Source: Lactuca virosa
Taxonomy: Eukaryota; Streptophyta; Magnoliopsida; Asterales; Asteraceae
Length of the DNA stretch: 64,000 nt
Direction: 5' to 3'
NCBI GenBank assembly: GCA_928212115.1
Contig: CAKMRJ010005634.1
Coordinates: forward strand, 125,926,587 to 125,990,586
Within the stretch, counting starts at the first letter, position 1, and the number at the start of each line of letters is the position of its first letter. Position numbers and translations under genes: made by a program. Below are positions 46,038 to 56,118 of the stretch, in pieces. Below the pieces are notes generated by a model that was not told where the DNA came from, did not search any database, and saw only the letters and a list, made by a program, of their open reading frames with translations.

Positions 46038-49000
46038 TTAATTTGGTAGTGCCTTAGTTAAGTTTACTAGTATCAAAGAACAAACATTGCAAGCTTTGTC
46101 AATTATGCTATCTAAAGTATCATGGGATGGAAGCTCCCCTTGTTCAACATCTTCTTGATCTACATCATCAACTTCGTCATCCTCTTCTTCAGTGGAAACA
46201 TCATTTTTATTTTCAGATATTATTTCTGAAACTTTGGAGCTCAGTCGCTCGCTAACCGACGCCTTGAAGTCATAATATTGGTTTTCATCGAAAACCACAT
46301 CTCTGCTTTGAATAACCTTCTTTAGTTTTGGGTCCCATATCATGTACCCGAACTCTTCATCTCCATATCCAATAAAGATGCATGGAGTGTATTTGAGGTC
46401 CAACTTCTTCCGCAATTCACTTGATACATGTGCAAACGCTTTGCACCCAAATACTTTCAAGTGAGGACATGAGAGGTCTTTACCCGTCCATATCTTCTCT
46501 GGAACTTCAAAATTCAGTGGAACGGAAGGTGACCTATTTATTAGATAGCAAGTTATCAATACAACTTCACCCCAAAAAGGTTTTAGGAGTTTAGTCATGT
46601 TGAGCATGCACCGAACTTTCTCAACAATGGTGCGATTCATCCATTTTACTACACCATTGTGTTACAGGGTTTGTGGGACAGTCTTTTCATGTCTGATACC
46701 ATGTTTTGTACAGTATGTAAAGAACTCACGAGAATAGTACTCGCCTCCATTATCTGATCGGAGACATTTCAACTGCTTGCATGTTTGTCTTTCCACCATT
46801 GCATGACAAGATTTGAAGCGGTCCAATACTTAGTCCTTCGTACTGAGATAGGATGCCCATACCTTTCATGATACATCATTTATGAATGTTACAAAATACT
46901 TGCTTCCACCAAGAGATTCTACTTCAGTGGGTCTACATACATTGGAGTGGACAAGGCTCAGCAACTCAGAGCGGTTCTTTCTTGTGGAGATAAAGGAAAC
47001 TCTATGTTGTCTCCCAAATAAGCAATATTCACAGGGATCCAGGGCAACATCTTTTTCCATTGAAATGGACTCCTTCTTTACAAGAGTCGTCAATCCCTTC
47101 TTGCTCATGTGGCATAGTCTTCTATGTCATAAGTTTGGTGATGTCTCTTCTTCAACAACATTTAGACTTGGCTAAAGCAGCTTTGCATGGGTTTTATAAA
47201 GAGTGTCATAAAGGTTTCCCCTTAAAACAACCATAACACCTTTTAACAGCTTCTAGGTGTCATCTTTAAATTGATTATCATATCCCTGAAAGTCAAGAGC
47301 TCCAGTTAAGATAAGATTTATTCTCAGCTCTGGGACATGTCGAACATCTTTCAACACCAATGTACCTCCCTACATTGGTCTTTATGTGTACATCACCAAT
47401 ACTAGTAATACTTGGGAAACTGGTGTTTCCCATCTTCACAGTACCATGGTGTCCAAGTTTATGCATAGTAAAGAAATCATGGAGTCGAATGATATGATGT
47501 AGCGCTATTAATCACCCACTCATCATCATGAGTGCCAACATGTAAGCATGCTTCCTCCTCGTATGTAATAAGGGCAATGTCTTATGTTATGTTGACCATG
47601 GTTTCACCATTCTCCCTTCTTGAACTCTGGCTCGTCTCGGTTTGCTCCTACAGGAACTTTCGACAATCACTCTTTTGTCGCCATAATAATTACAGTGATT
47701 GTAATAGCCTTCGAACCATGTATTTGAAGATTTACCTCGCTCTCATGATTTCCCTCGATCCCATTATTTCCTTCAATCTTGGGATCTTCCTCTAGATTGA
47801 CCATGTCTGCCTCTACCTCAACCTCGACCTCTACCTGCAGTTGTGCCTTAGCCTCTTTCTTTGTTTTCTGACAAGAGGGCAAAAGACTGGTCTGTACCAG
47901 CTTCTTTACTTCTAGATTCCTCATTCATTAAGGCGTCTGTGACCATCTACGTTGTCACTTTCCTATCGGGGGAAGAATTTCTGAGAGTCACAACAAGATT
48001 CTCCCAATGATTTGGTACATAAATCAAGAGCAATATGGCTTGTTCCTCATCTTTGAGAACTCCATTAGCAGCACCGAGCTGGTTTACGAGATCTTGGAAC
48101 TGACTCGTATGCTCGGTTATAGACTTACCACTTTGTAACTTGTGCTTTACAAGGAGGCTCATCCGTAAGGTCTTGTTGCGTTTCATCTTTTCCTGATACA
48201 TATTCTCGAGCTTCTCCCAAAGTTTGTACGCATCTGTCTCTTGAGAGACATGATGAAAAACACTGTGGTTGATCTACTGTCGAATTTGCACCGCCGTTTT
48301 CTTGTTTATTCTCGTCCAAACTTTATCTGTCTTCGTGTCGGGTTTGACGCCTTTCTTTTTCTAAAGTCTCTGCTAAATCTTTCAGATTAAGCAAATCTTC
48401 CATCCTTGGCTTCCACATAATGTAATTGGTGGGTGTAAGTCGAACCATCGTAATAGTAATTGTAGGTTCCATCAAAAATACTTGCAAATTGCTTTTACAA
48501 AATTTTCGAGGAACAATTTGATAAAACCGAGCTCTTGGTTGGATTCAGAAGAGTCAAAAATGGTGGGGTGGACTTTTTCGGGGTCAAAGTATACTTTCTT
48601 GAAAAGTTATGGGCTAATTTGTAACTTTTCAGAATTATAAGGACTAAACTGTAATTTTTGCAACTTACAGGAACCAATCTAAAAATTTTATGCCACACAT
48701 GGACCTTTCTGAAAGTTTTCAAAAGTATAGGGACCAAACTGGTAACTTTCAGAACAAATAGGGACCGAAATAAAGTTTTTCATAAACAAAGGGACCTGTT
48801 TGCAACTTTTTGGAACTTCAGGGGCGAAACTGCAAAATTCTAAAAGGCTGGTCAACTGCTGACGGTACTTCATCTTCTCTGGCAGCCTTCTCCGGCGGCC
48901 GGTTTTTCAGCAACTTTTTCGGTAAATTTTGACCAACTTTGACCAACGATTTAAGGCATTTCCGGTGGTTAGAAAATTCCAAAAAAAATATATTTTCGGA

Positions 49001-49120
49001 ATCCTTGAAACGAGGTCTTTCCAATCGTGGGACCAGAAATGGATTTTGAGACAAAAAAATCGACCCAAAACAGAGAAATTCGTGAAAAAATCTGTGGACA
49101 CCAAACGAGGCTCTAATACG
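46038..49120 (-). pseudogene. Truncated Copia gag-integrase
   Basis: On the minus strand, in order: PBS-like site (about 49105), 5' untranslated region (48480-49100), gag (48319-47670, with KSITEHTSQFQDLVNQLG and ILLLIYVPNHWENLVVTL), gag-pre-integrase and zinc finger (47108-46866, LDPCEYCLFGRQHRVSF then ELLSLVHSNV and GGSKYFVTFINDVS), integrase core (about 46830-46640, with SDNGGEYYSREF and HNGVV.WMNRT) and integrase C-terminal part (46640-46038, KPFWGEVVLITCYLINRSP, FGCKAFAHVS, FIGYGDEEFGYMIWDP and an acidic EEEDDEVDDVDQEDVEQGE run). Stops and frameshifts break it at several points. RT, RNase H and the 3' LTR are missing: the copy stops at about 46030. Confidence 0.88.
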
Positions 49121-49400
49121 AATCGTTGGGGTTGGAAAACTTTTCTATTGAACTCGAAAATAGAATTACAATATGAGGAGCAACTCTCACACTCAACTAT
49201 TACAAAAAACAAACCCACTTTCATTACCACTTACACTCTAAGTGTTATACTATCTATTTCTCTGTGTTTTTGGGATGCCTTACAACTTATGCTAGAAGCT
49301 CTATTTATAGTAAACTCAGCCATCATTTTATCTTCTCCGGTTAATGTGTTCATCGTATGGTTAGAAAGAAATATTATCATCCTAAGAAGAAAATGATTCT
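49121..49400 (-). repeat. 5' LTR of the truncated Copia element
   Basis: The minus strand carries a mutated PBS (CGTATTAGAGCC, complement of about 49098-49114) right before this segment, so the LTR begins at about 49119 (GTTGGGGTTGG). The outer end near 49400 is a guess. Confidence 0.5.
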
Positions 49401-49440
49401 ATAAAAAATGTTGGGCTTGTAGATGGAGGCTAGAATTCAA

Positions 49441-49840
49441 CCCTTATACTTCTAAAATGTTTGTTTTATGATGATATTTTACAAAATTAAGTTATAAAAA
49501 GTAGCATTTCGTTTGGTGAGGATTAATAATAAAATTGGCTATATTGAAGAGTTTGTTATGATTTGGTTATGAAAGTTTAAATAGTATTAACTTAGACCTT
49601 AAACTATTATAAATATATATTGTATAAAATTAGCCATAAAAACGTTGATATTTTGGCAAAAAAATGATATGATTTAATTTTACATCCTATGTAAACGGCC
49701 TGATGATAAAGAGGTGGTAATTTGTATATGTAGGATTTTTAAACATTACCAATAGGACGAGTTATATTGTCTTGTAAAAACGAAAATTTACTTGTTATTT
49801 CCAATTTAAATCTTTATAATTATCGCAGATAAACATCTTA
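49441..49840. other. AT-rich flank of the tRNA gene
   Basis: No genes or repeats recognised. Confidence 0.4.
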
Positions 49841-49913
49841 GCCGTTCTAGCTCAGTTGGTAGAGCGCGTGGCTTTTAACCACGTGGTCGTGGGTTCGAGT
49901 CCCACGGATGGCG
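49841..49913 (+). tRNA. trnK-UUU: tRNA-Lys (anticodon UUU)
   Basis: A 73 nt cloverleaf. The acceptor stem GCCGTTC/GGATGGC has G-U and U-G pairs, with discriminator G. The D-arm contains AGCTCAGTTGGTAGAGC (A box) and the anticodon stem CGTGG/CCACG closes the loop CTTTTAA, giving anticodon TTT (reads AAA/AAG). The T-arm GTGGGTTCGAGTCCCAC holds the B box. No intron, and a T-run starts about 15 nt downstream as RNA polymerase III terminator. It is the nuclear-type eukaryotic sequence, not organellar. Confidence 0.96.
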
Positions 49914-50239
49914 TCAACATTTATTAATTCAATTTTTTCATTTATCGCGAATCCCTTAAACTGACTCATATAAACAATTTAGCTAAAACTTATCAAAACT
50001 TTAGTTTTCAATACCAAGTGCTTGGTGGATTTCTGTTATTTTCCTGATATTACGTGTTGCTGACATTATTTTCTGCTGATTGAAATATGAACAATATGGA
50101 TTTCTGTTTGAATGTTTTGTCGGCTAAATGAAGCTAATGCTTGAATGAATTTTTAATTTTGTTGTTTTGGAGTTGATTGTTAGTTAGTTGCCTATTGCAG
50201 ATTTTTGTATTAAACAATCCTAATAAATGAAAATAATTT
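49914..50239. other. Spacer downstream of the tRNA; no gene seen
   Basis: Ordinary AT-rich DNA with no recognisable motif beyond the pol III T-run. Confidence 0.4.
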
Positions 50240-50640
50240 TATCATTTGTCATCTTCTAATGCATTATGACATATGACTTATTATTATTTTTTTTTTTCCC
50301 ACTTGTCATTTTATGGTTTTTCCGTTTTATTAAATTTCATATAATATTTAAATTTAAATATAATAATAAATACATATTAATTTTATTAATTGATTTTCCT
50401 TCTAATTTCAAAATTACTAAATTAAAGCCCCATTATTTTCTTTGTTTATTTATCTAAATTATTTGTTTAAACTTTTTAAAAAAATAACAATTTAATTTTA
50501 ATAATTCAATATTTTTCTTATTTTTTTTTTATAAATTCAAACTTCAAATATTTAGAATTTCATATTTATTTTTTGTTTTAAATAAATTCATGTAATATAT
50601 GGATCTTACCTACTAATGCGTCAAAATCTAAAAAACATTT
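50240..50640 (-). repeat. AT-rich dispersed repeat, copy 2 (inverted)
   Basis: Its reverse complement aligns colinearly with 17041-17450, including the segment near ATGACAAGTGG and the end block AAGATCCATATATTACATGA. No coding content. Confidence 0.55.
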
Positions 50641-51037
50641 ATCTGTATTCCCCTTTCTTTATAGGTCTCGTGTTCCCCCTATTGAACGAAATGCAAAAAC
50701 CACATACCCACAAACTTGTCAATAAACAATTCTATGTTCAATTTGACTACAAACAATTCTATGTTCCACTTGACTCCTACCCATTACGTGTTCAATTTGT
50801 ATAGTTCTCATACCGTGTTCAATTGTACAACACCAATTCAATCTTGAGATTTAGTAAGAATAGCAGACGGTATATTAGTCATGACTCTTCTTTTCTACGA
50901 ACAAGTCAGTACTCGCACTATTGGGAGAACATGCATCAAAGAAGGTCGTTTTCTTTTCCGTCCTCGCACTATTGTACGAATTTATCCCTGTACCTAATGA
51001 TTCTAACATATAACATATAACAAAAAAAAAAAAAGGC
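50641..51037. other. Unassigned spacer
   Basis: It contains ACAATTCTATGTTC-type short repeats (50720-50815). No gene. Confidence 0.35.
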
Positions 51038-51095
51038 TTAGCAAGTCCCCAACATGTTCAAGGTTCCAATCACATTGGTCTTGATTGCAAGAAAT
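51038..51095 (-). pseudogene. Probable exon fragment of UDP-glucuronate decarboxylase (UDP-xylose synthase)
   Basis: The minus strand encodes AIKTNVIGTLNMLG and then, after a one-base insertion, LAK, which matches the conserved helix following the Rossmann fold of plant UXS enzymes as I remember it. It is preceded by a pyrimidine-rich CTATTTCTTGCA stretch like a 3' splice site, then runs into a poly(T). Only about 17 codons are recognisable, so it is a relic. Chance is unlikely but not excluded. Confidence 0.4.
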
Positions 51096-51954
51096 AGCAA
51101 TGCTTCATTTATTATCAACATTTCTTCCTATTTTTACTCAAAAATCATTGTTGCTATATTTGAGTAGATTTAGCCCAGGGTAAAAAAGAAAGCAAATAGA
51201 GAACAACTTTTTTCGGGAAACAGGGGATGAAAAAAGAATGTAATTATTAAACTTAAGTCTAGATTGGATACCTTGACAGCATTATATTTGTAAAATATAT
51301 ATTTGATCAACTTCAACCATCAATGGTTCTATGTGTGATGTCAAACATATGATTTAAGGTTATAATAAGCAATATTGTGTAGATTAGTTAAAAGAAAATG
51401 AAGATTTGAGTTACCTAATTGCTTCTCAACTCTTTCTTATCACATAATTTCCTCTTCAACCGTGCATTTCAATCTGTAAATGGGGAAAACTTCAGACGAA
51501 CTACAAATGTAACGCCACAAAAAGAAACACATTAAAATTTTGCTACCAACCAGAGAGAGAGAATGAATCTTCGAAATCCCTGATTAAATTAATATTTTGT
51601 AAATATTTTGTCTATTTACATTTTACAAAAATCGATATATTTACTTATTTTTCACTATTGATAAAAGGAATAGTGGGACAAATGTGTTAGGATGTTTAGA
51701 TCTTATATCAATATTTTTCTAAAACGATGATCTTATTGTTCTCAAAAGAAAGATCGTATTGAAGGTATAGGGTATCCTCGATCGCAATTTTAACAACATC
51801 ATGTGAAACAATTATATCTTTATCTATTAATTTACTTAGTACATAATTATCAAGTTGATGTGTGGAACCGGGGAGGGAGGTGTTTTAGCAAAATTTTCTA
51901 GTAAAATGGTTAAATGTTTGTGTTATTCCAAGCACAAAAACTACATAGTAAGAT
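51096..51954. other. Spacer between the relic and the SPH gene
   Basis: On the minus strand 51590-51400 has a leader-like look ending in a GGTAACTC donor-like site and might belong to the relic gene at 51038. No frame supports it. Confidence 0.35.
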
Positions 51955-52353
51955 CTACCAATCATACATTTTAGACCAACCATCTTTAGGACTATAAAAC
52001 CAAAAACCGTCGCGTCTTGCCTCCCATATACAATCTTTGTCAAACTCTCCAACGCAATCACTACTAAAACCAACATCGAACACCTTAACATATTTGTCTT
52101 TTGATTGCCACTTGAAATTGCAAACATAAGAAAGACCCGGATATACTTCCAATTTAGTTTCTTGACCCGGTTGAAGTATGTTGTCATTTAAATCTTCTAG
52201 AAATACACAACGATATCCAAGGTTTTCAACATCTTTGTCTTTGAGATGAACAGTGTACTTCGGTTGTGGTGTTGGGGATGGTGGATCCGCCAAGCAACAC
52301 GGTGGCGCTACAACAAAAAGTAACAAAACAAGAAATATCATTGACTTGTCCAT
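51955..52353 (-). CDS. Secreted plant self-incompatibility S1-family (SPH) protein
   Basis: An intact intronless frame of 132 residues. A hydrophobic signal peptide (residues 1-22, cleavage near CCLAD) is followed by a Pro-rich spacer and a small beta-sandwich domain. The mature part has four cysteines (C49, C78, C100, C108), the usual number in S1/SPH proteins, and the end CIWEARRDGFWFY..DGWSKMYDW carries the family's W-E-A-R-x-D-G box. Founding members are the stigma S proteins of poppy; most others are small secreted proteins of unknown role, often expressed in reproductive tissue, in large families. The ATG is the first in frame. A TATA-like box lies about 40 nt upstream. The only odd point is a shortened N-terminal ND-L region. 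I am confident of the family, not of the role. Confidence 0.85.
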   Translation of the reverse strand: MDKSMIFLVLLLFVVAPPCCLADPPSPTPQPKYTVHLKDKDVENLGYRCVFLEDLNDNILQPGQETKLEVYPGLSYVCNFKWQSKDKYVKVFDVGFSSDCVGEFDKDCIWEARRDGFWFYSPKDGWSKMYDW

Positions 52354-52392
52354 TTTTTTTTTACTATATGTGAACCTTTGAGTTGGACGCGG

Positions 52393-52399
52393 TTTTATA
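52393..52399 (-). promoter_or_regulatory. Probable TATA box of the SPH gene
   Basis: TATAAAA on the minus strand, 40-46 bp upstream of the ATG, which would give a very short leader. Confidence 0.5.
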
Positions 52400-53200
52400 G
52401 AAGAGAAATTTAATTGATGTAGTTACGCCTCATAAATATCGTGATTAATATTCATTTAATCAAACAATAAATTAACATATTCTAATTTATATAGAGTATC
52501 TTGGAATTAATCATCTCATAAAATGTCTAGAAATGTGTAGTTAGTCACAATAGCATAACATGCGGCTATAAATTACATTTCTTCCTTATTTTATGCGAAA
52601 ATTCAAATTATACCTTTCCCCTTTTTAACAAATTATTTTATACTTTTATTAAAAAAAATATCAACTTAATTCGTTGGTTATTTAAAAAAAAAAATAGCAA
52701 ATCACATTTTGCTTTCCCACTATATCAACTTAATTTGTTGGTTATTTAAAAAAAATAGCAAATTAACTTATATCCTCTCCTTCGCCTATGATGAACCCTA
52801 TATTACCTCTTAATCTTGTCATTTTACAAGATTAATATTAGTGCTTTTATGGTTTTCTCATTTTCAGTTTCACTCAAATATTTTGTATTATTCGTATGCT
52901 ATTGTTTGTGTTACAAGGATCAATAGTGTATAACAATATTTGTATTTGAAATAAACATATATAGTATTTGCATAAATTCCAAAAGGGAAACATGTCTTTT
53001 CATTTGGTAACATTTTGGCTAACTCGTATTCATAGGTGCCCATGTTCTTTGATGTTTTTATGTAAAAAGAGTTTTAAAATTCTTTTAAATAATACTTTCA
53101 TCTCATAAAGTGATGTGTCGTAGGCGCTTTTCATCAACAATATTGATGGTATGAAACCTTAGTTTGTATATACATTGCATGCTCATGATGTTGCGCTTAT
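52400..53200. other. Upstream region of the SPH gene; no gene seen
   Basis: AT-rich. A duplicated TATCAACTTAATT(C/T)GTTGGTTATTT block (52656-52683 and 52722-52750) is the only notable structure. Confidence 0.4.
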
Positions 53201-53210
53201 TGGAAACTAG

Positions 53211-54459
53211 TTTTTTTTTTTTTGAACGGCAAATAAATATACTAAACTACTTCTAATTATTTCACATATGTCCATAGTGAGACTTGAACCCTCGACCTCA
53301 AGGAGGGAGGGCAACACCTAGTGGCGAATCCAGGATTCAAACTAAGGGGTGTCCAACTCGAATGATATAACATAATAAAATATTTAAAAAATTGATTTTA
53401 GATTGAGTCATAACTATACGATTATATACATGACACATATAATGATATAATAATCGTTAGAAAATCATAATCATCTCTAACATTAATATACAAAATTCAC
53501 CAAATTATAAATGAACACCACATACAAACTAAACTAATAAACAAACATATATTTGATATTGTCTTAAATTTTTTCTGAAAATTTTTAACATCGCTATAAA
53601 CTAAATAAATTATCAAATAAACTAAGATATTATTGGCAATTGATGAAAGTTTGGATACAAAAAACTTTATTTTCTTTGTACTTTAAATTACAGAGTCTAC
53701 ATTGCTTTCTAGACTTTACCATTTTATAGACTTTGACTTTAGCTAGCTATAGCAACATTTTTTTATATAATAATTATATCTATATCTATACACAAACACA
53801 ACTACATGCTAAGTACTAGAGAGAGTGAATAAGCGAGACCTGAAAATAGAAGAGAGTGGAGAGAGATGAGAGTGAACAATAGAGAAGCAACACTTTGATT
53901 CTAGTCATCGGGGACAGAAAGCGATAGAAGGTGGCGGAGATAGACAGCGAGCGGCAAGTAAGGGCAGAACCGTCGAACCAACCGACTTGTTTTACTGATG
54001 GAGAGGATCGGCAAATCAAAGGCACCAAGGTCGGAGTTAATGACCGATCGGCGAAGCTACATGAAAAGCAGTCCCGGTGACCCAAAAAAAATGTAAATTT
54101 TGATTTTTAGGGCTTTGGCATTTCAGTGTTCTTTTCTAATACTCTACATGATTTGTAAGATTTTAAAGAGATTGTATTTATAAAAAGTTTTCTTTTTTAT
54201 TACCCCGCTAATTGCTCATACAGCTGTATGTTACTACATTTAAAAATTCCTAAGATGTTAGAAATTTTCTAAATTGTTTCATGTTGCCTCACAAAGTCAC
54301 AGGTGTCCATTTTGTGATTTCTACCGGTGTTTTTCAAATTTACCATATAATCTTTAAAGAGAATTAAATAACAAGGGGTGTCCATGGACACCCTGTAGTT
54401 CAACGTAGGTTCGTCTCTGGCAACACCAGATACCGTTGGGCTAGAAGCCCTTTTGTTAC
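53211..54459 (-). mobile_element. tRNA-derived SINE split by a hAT-like element
   Basis: After removing the insertion (53319-54419 plus one copy of its 8 bp duplication), a 140 bp SINE remains on the minus strand. It has a pol III A box (TAGCCCAACGGT, complement of 54432-54443), a B box (GGTTCAAGTCT, complement of 53280-53290) and a 3' oligo(A) tail (13 T on the plus strand from 53211). The 10 bp target duplication TGGAAACTAG is exact at 53201-53210 and 54460-54469. The head lies at 54428-54459 and the tail at 53211-53318. Confidence 0.85.
53319..54419. mobile_element. 1.1 kb non-autonomous hAT-like element inside the SINE
   Basis: The exact 8 bp duplication GCAACACC lies at 53311-53318 and 54420-54427. 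The ends are TAGTGGCGAATCCAG and, from the right inward, CAGAGACGAACCTAC. Near both ends is an inverted GGGGTGTCC motif (53344 and 54374). No transposase is visible; the Ser-rich frame at 53816-54085 on the minus strand is not convincing coding sequence. Confidence 0.85.
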
Positions 54460-54469
54460 TGGAAACTAG

Positions 54470-54959
54470 CTAGGTAGAACATTTTGTTTCTTTTTTACTT
54501 AACGGGTTTCATGGATTAAACACTTATGAACAACTATATATGGCTAGGTTTTTTTTTTCACTTAAACGGATCGCTTGAAGAGTTTATCTAAAAAAAACAT
54601 GGTGTGACATATTCATACTCCAACCCTTTACATATTTGGCACAACCCCTATCATGTTAAATTGATGAACACCTTGAAAATTGTTTGTTAGAATATTTGGT
54701 AAAATGGTCATTTAGTCTTATTTAAACAATTTATTTACACTAATATGAAACAAACATCATGTACACAACTTCCTGGGATTCATTGCCAACTTCCTAATTT
54801 GGATTTTGAAGCAAAAACTTGGTCCAAGATGTTAATTTTTTTATGACTGTGTTCTTGTAGATGATCACTGATAATGACCAAGGATTCATTGCCAACTTCC
54901 TAGGCATATTAATATTCACCCATCATGTGTTGGCCGACACCAAGTACGAAGGGAACTAA
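54470..54959. other. Spacer with a short direct repeat
   Basis: GGATTCATTGCCAACTTCCT occurs at about 54777 and 54882. No gene. Confidence 0.4.
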
Positions 54960-56118
54960 TTAAACCACTCTTGGGAAATCGAATTTTAATGATGTTCTAA
55001 TTTCGGGATATCGAGTCGGAATTTGATCAAGCGAAGGTTTTAGGTCTCAAAGGAATAGAGTTTAGACCATTTCGAATGTTGATAATGTTGGATTAAATGA
55101 TTCATGCCCTTGATTTGTGCCTTGAAGAAAAAGGGTAAAATTGGAAAGGTGATATCTTGGGCTTCTTGCATGAATTAAGGAATTTAGTTCGATAGGTTTT
55201 TACTTAAAAATAACTAGATGAGATTGTGGGGCTTGTCAATACCTTTTCGTGCATATAAAGAACGCTGAAAACGGAGGTGAAACGAAGAAGTTACGGTTGT
55301 TTGAACTTGAATTGGAAATTAGGAATTTTGCTCTATGCAGGGTGTAGGAAAGCTACATTGGGCGTAAGTGTTGAATTTTGGATGCGGGTTTAATGACTTA
55401 TGCATAGAGTAAGTTATGCTATACAGGGCGTAGCCGCTGCTGACCAAAACCCTAACCCTAAGGTTTTGAGCCATAGTTAAGGGCTCTAACTTCTTGTGAT
55501 CCTTCCCATGACCAGCCTCCATCACCTTATATCATTCATCCAGAAACCCAAGTCTCCGTTTGCTTGTTTTGAGCCTTGGCATCTTTTATGAGCTTGTTTC
55601 TCCATTTGATGGTTGAATCTTGAAGAACAAGGTGTTTGCAAAGTGCATAGAAGAAGGGTTCAAGTATAGATCCAGCAAGGTTGCTTCATTCATGGACCAT
55701 TGTGAGTAAAAAGCTCCTAACTTACTCATTGGTGTCACAACTAGAAAATTTTGGGTCAAACCAAGCCTAAGGAGTCTTGTATATAAGTGTATCTACAATG
55801 TTTATCTATTTAACCTTGATACAATGATGTTTATCGAAAGCCAAAAGGACACCATTTGTATGATTAGAGATGATATACACTTGAAAAATTCATGTTGAAA
55901 TAAACCTTGAATGATCAATGCAAATCAAACATGAATCAAATGGTTTTAACACAAGAACTTATATTTATGCCATAACCTTGAACACTCGATTTTTAAGGCC
56001 ACCATCCTTGTGAATTCTACTTTTCAAAACTGAAATCACCAAGCTAGGATACCTTAGGACCGAAATCTCCTACCTAGGATATCCTAGAACCGAAAACACA
56101 AAGGTCCAAGACTATCAT
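54960..56118 (+). repeat. Gypsy LTR fragment
   Basis: It carries the family landmark TATAAAGAACGCTGAAAACG..GAAACGAAGAAGTTACG (55255-55300), also present in the next LTR. It is cut by the LTR beginning at 56119. The left boundary is uncertain. Confidence 0.5.

Noticed and set aside
47532..47795. Plus-strand frame of 87 codons
   Set aside because: It is a shadow of the minus-strand Copia gag.
53816..54085. 89-codon minus-strand frame inside the 1.1 kb hAT-like element
   Set aside because: Ser/Leu-rich with no domain and no transposase motif; likely chance.
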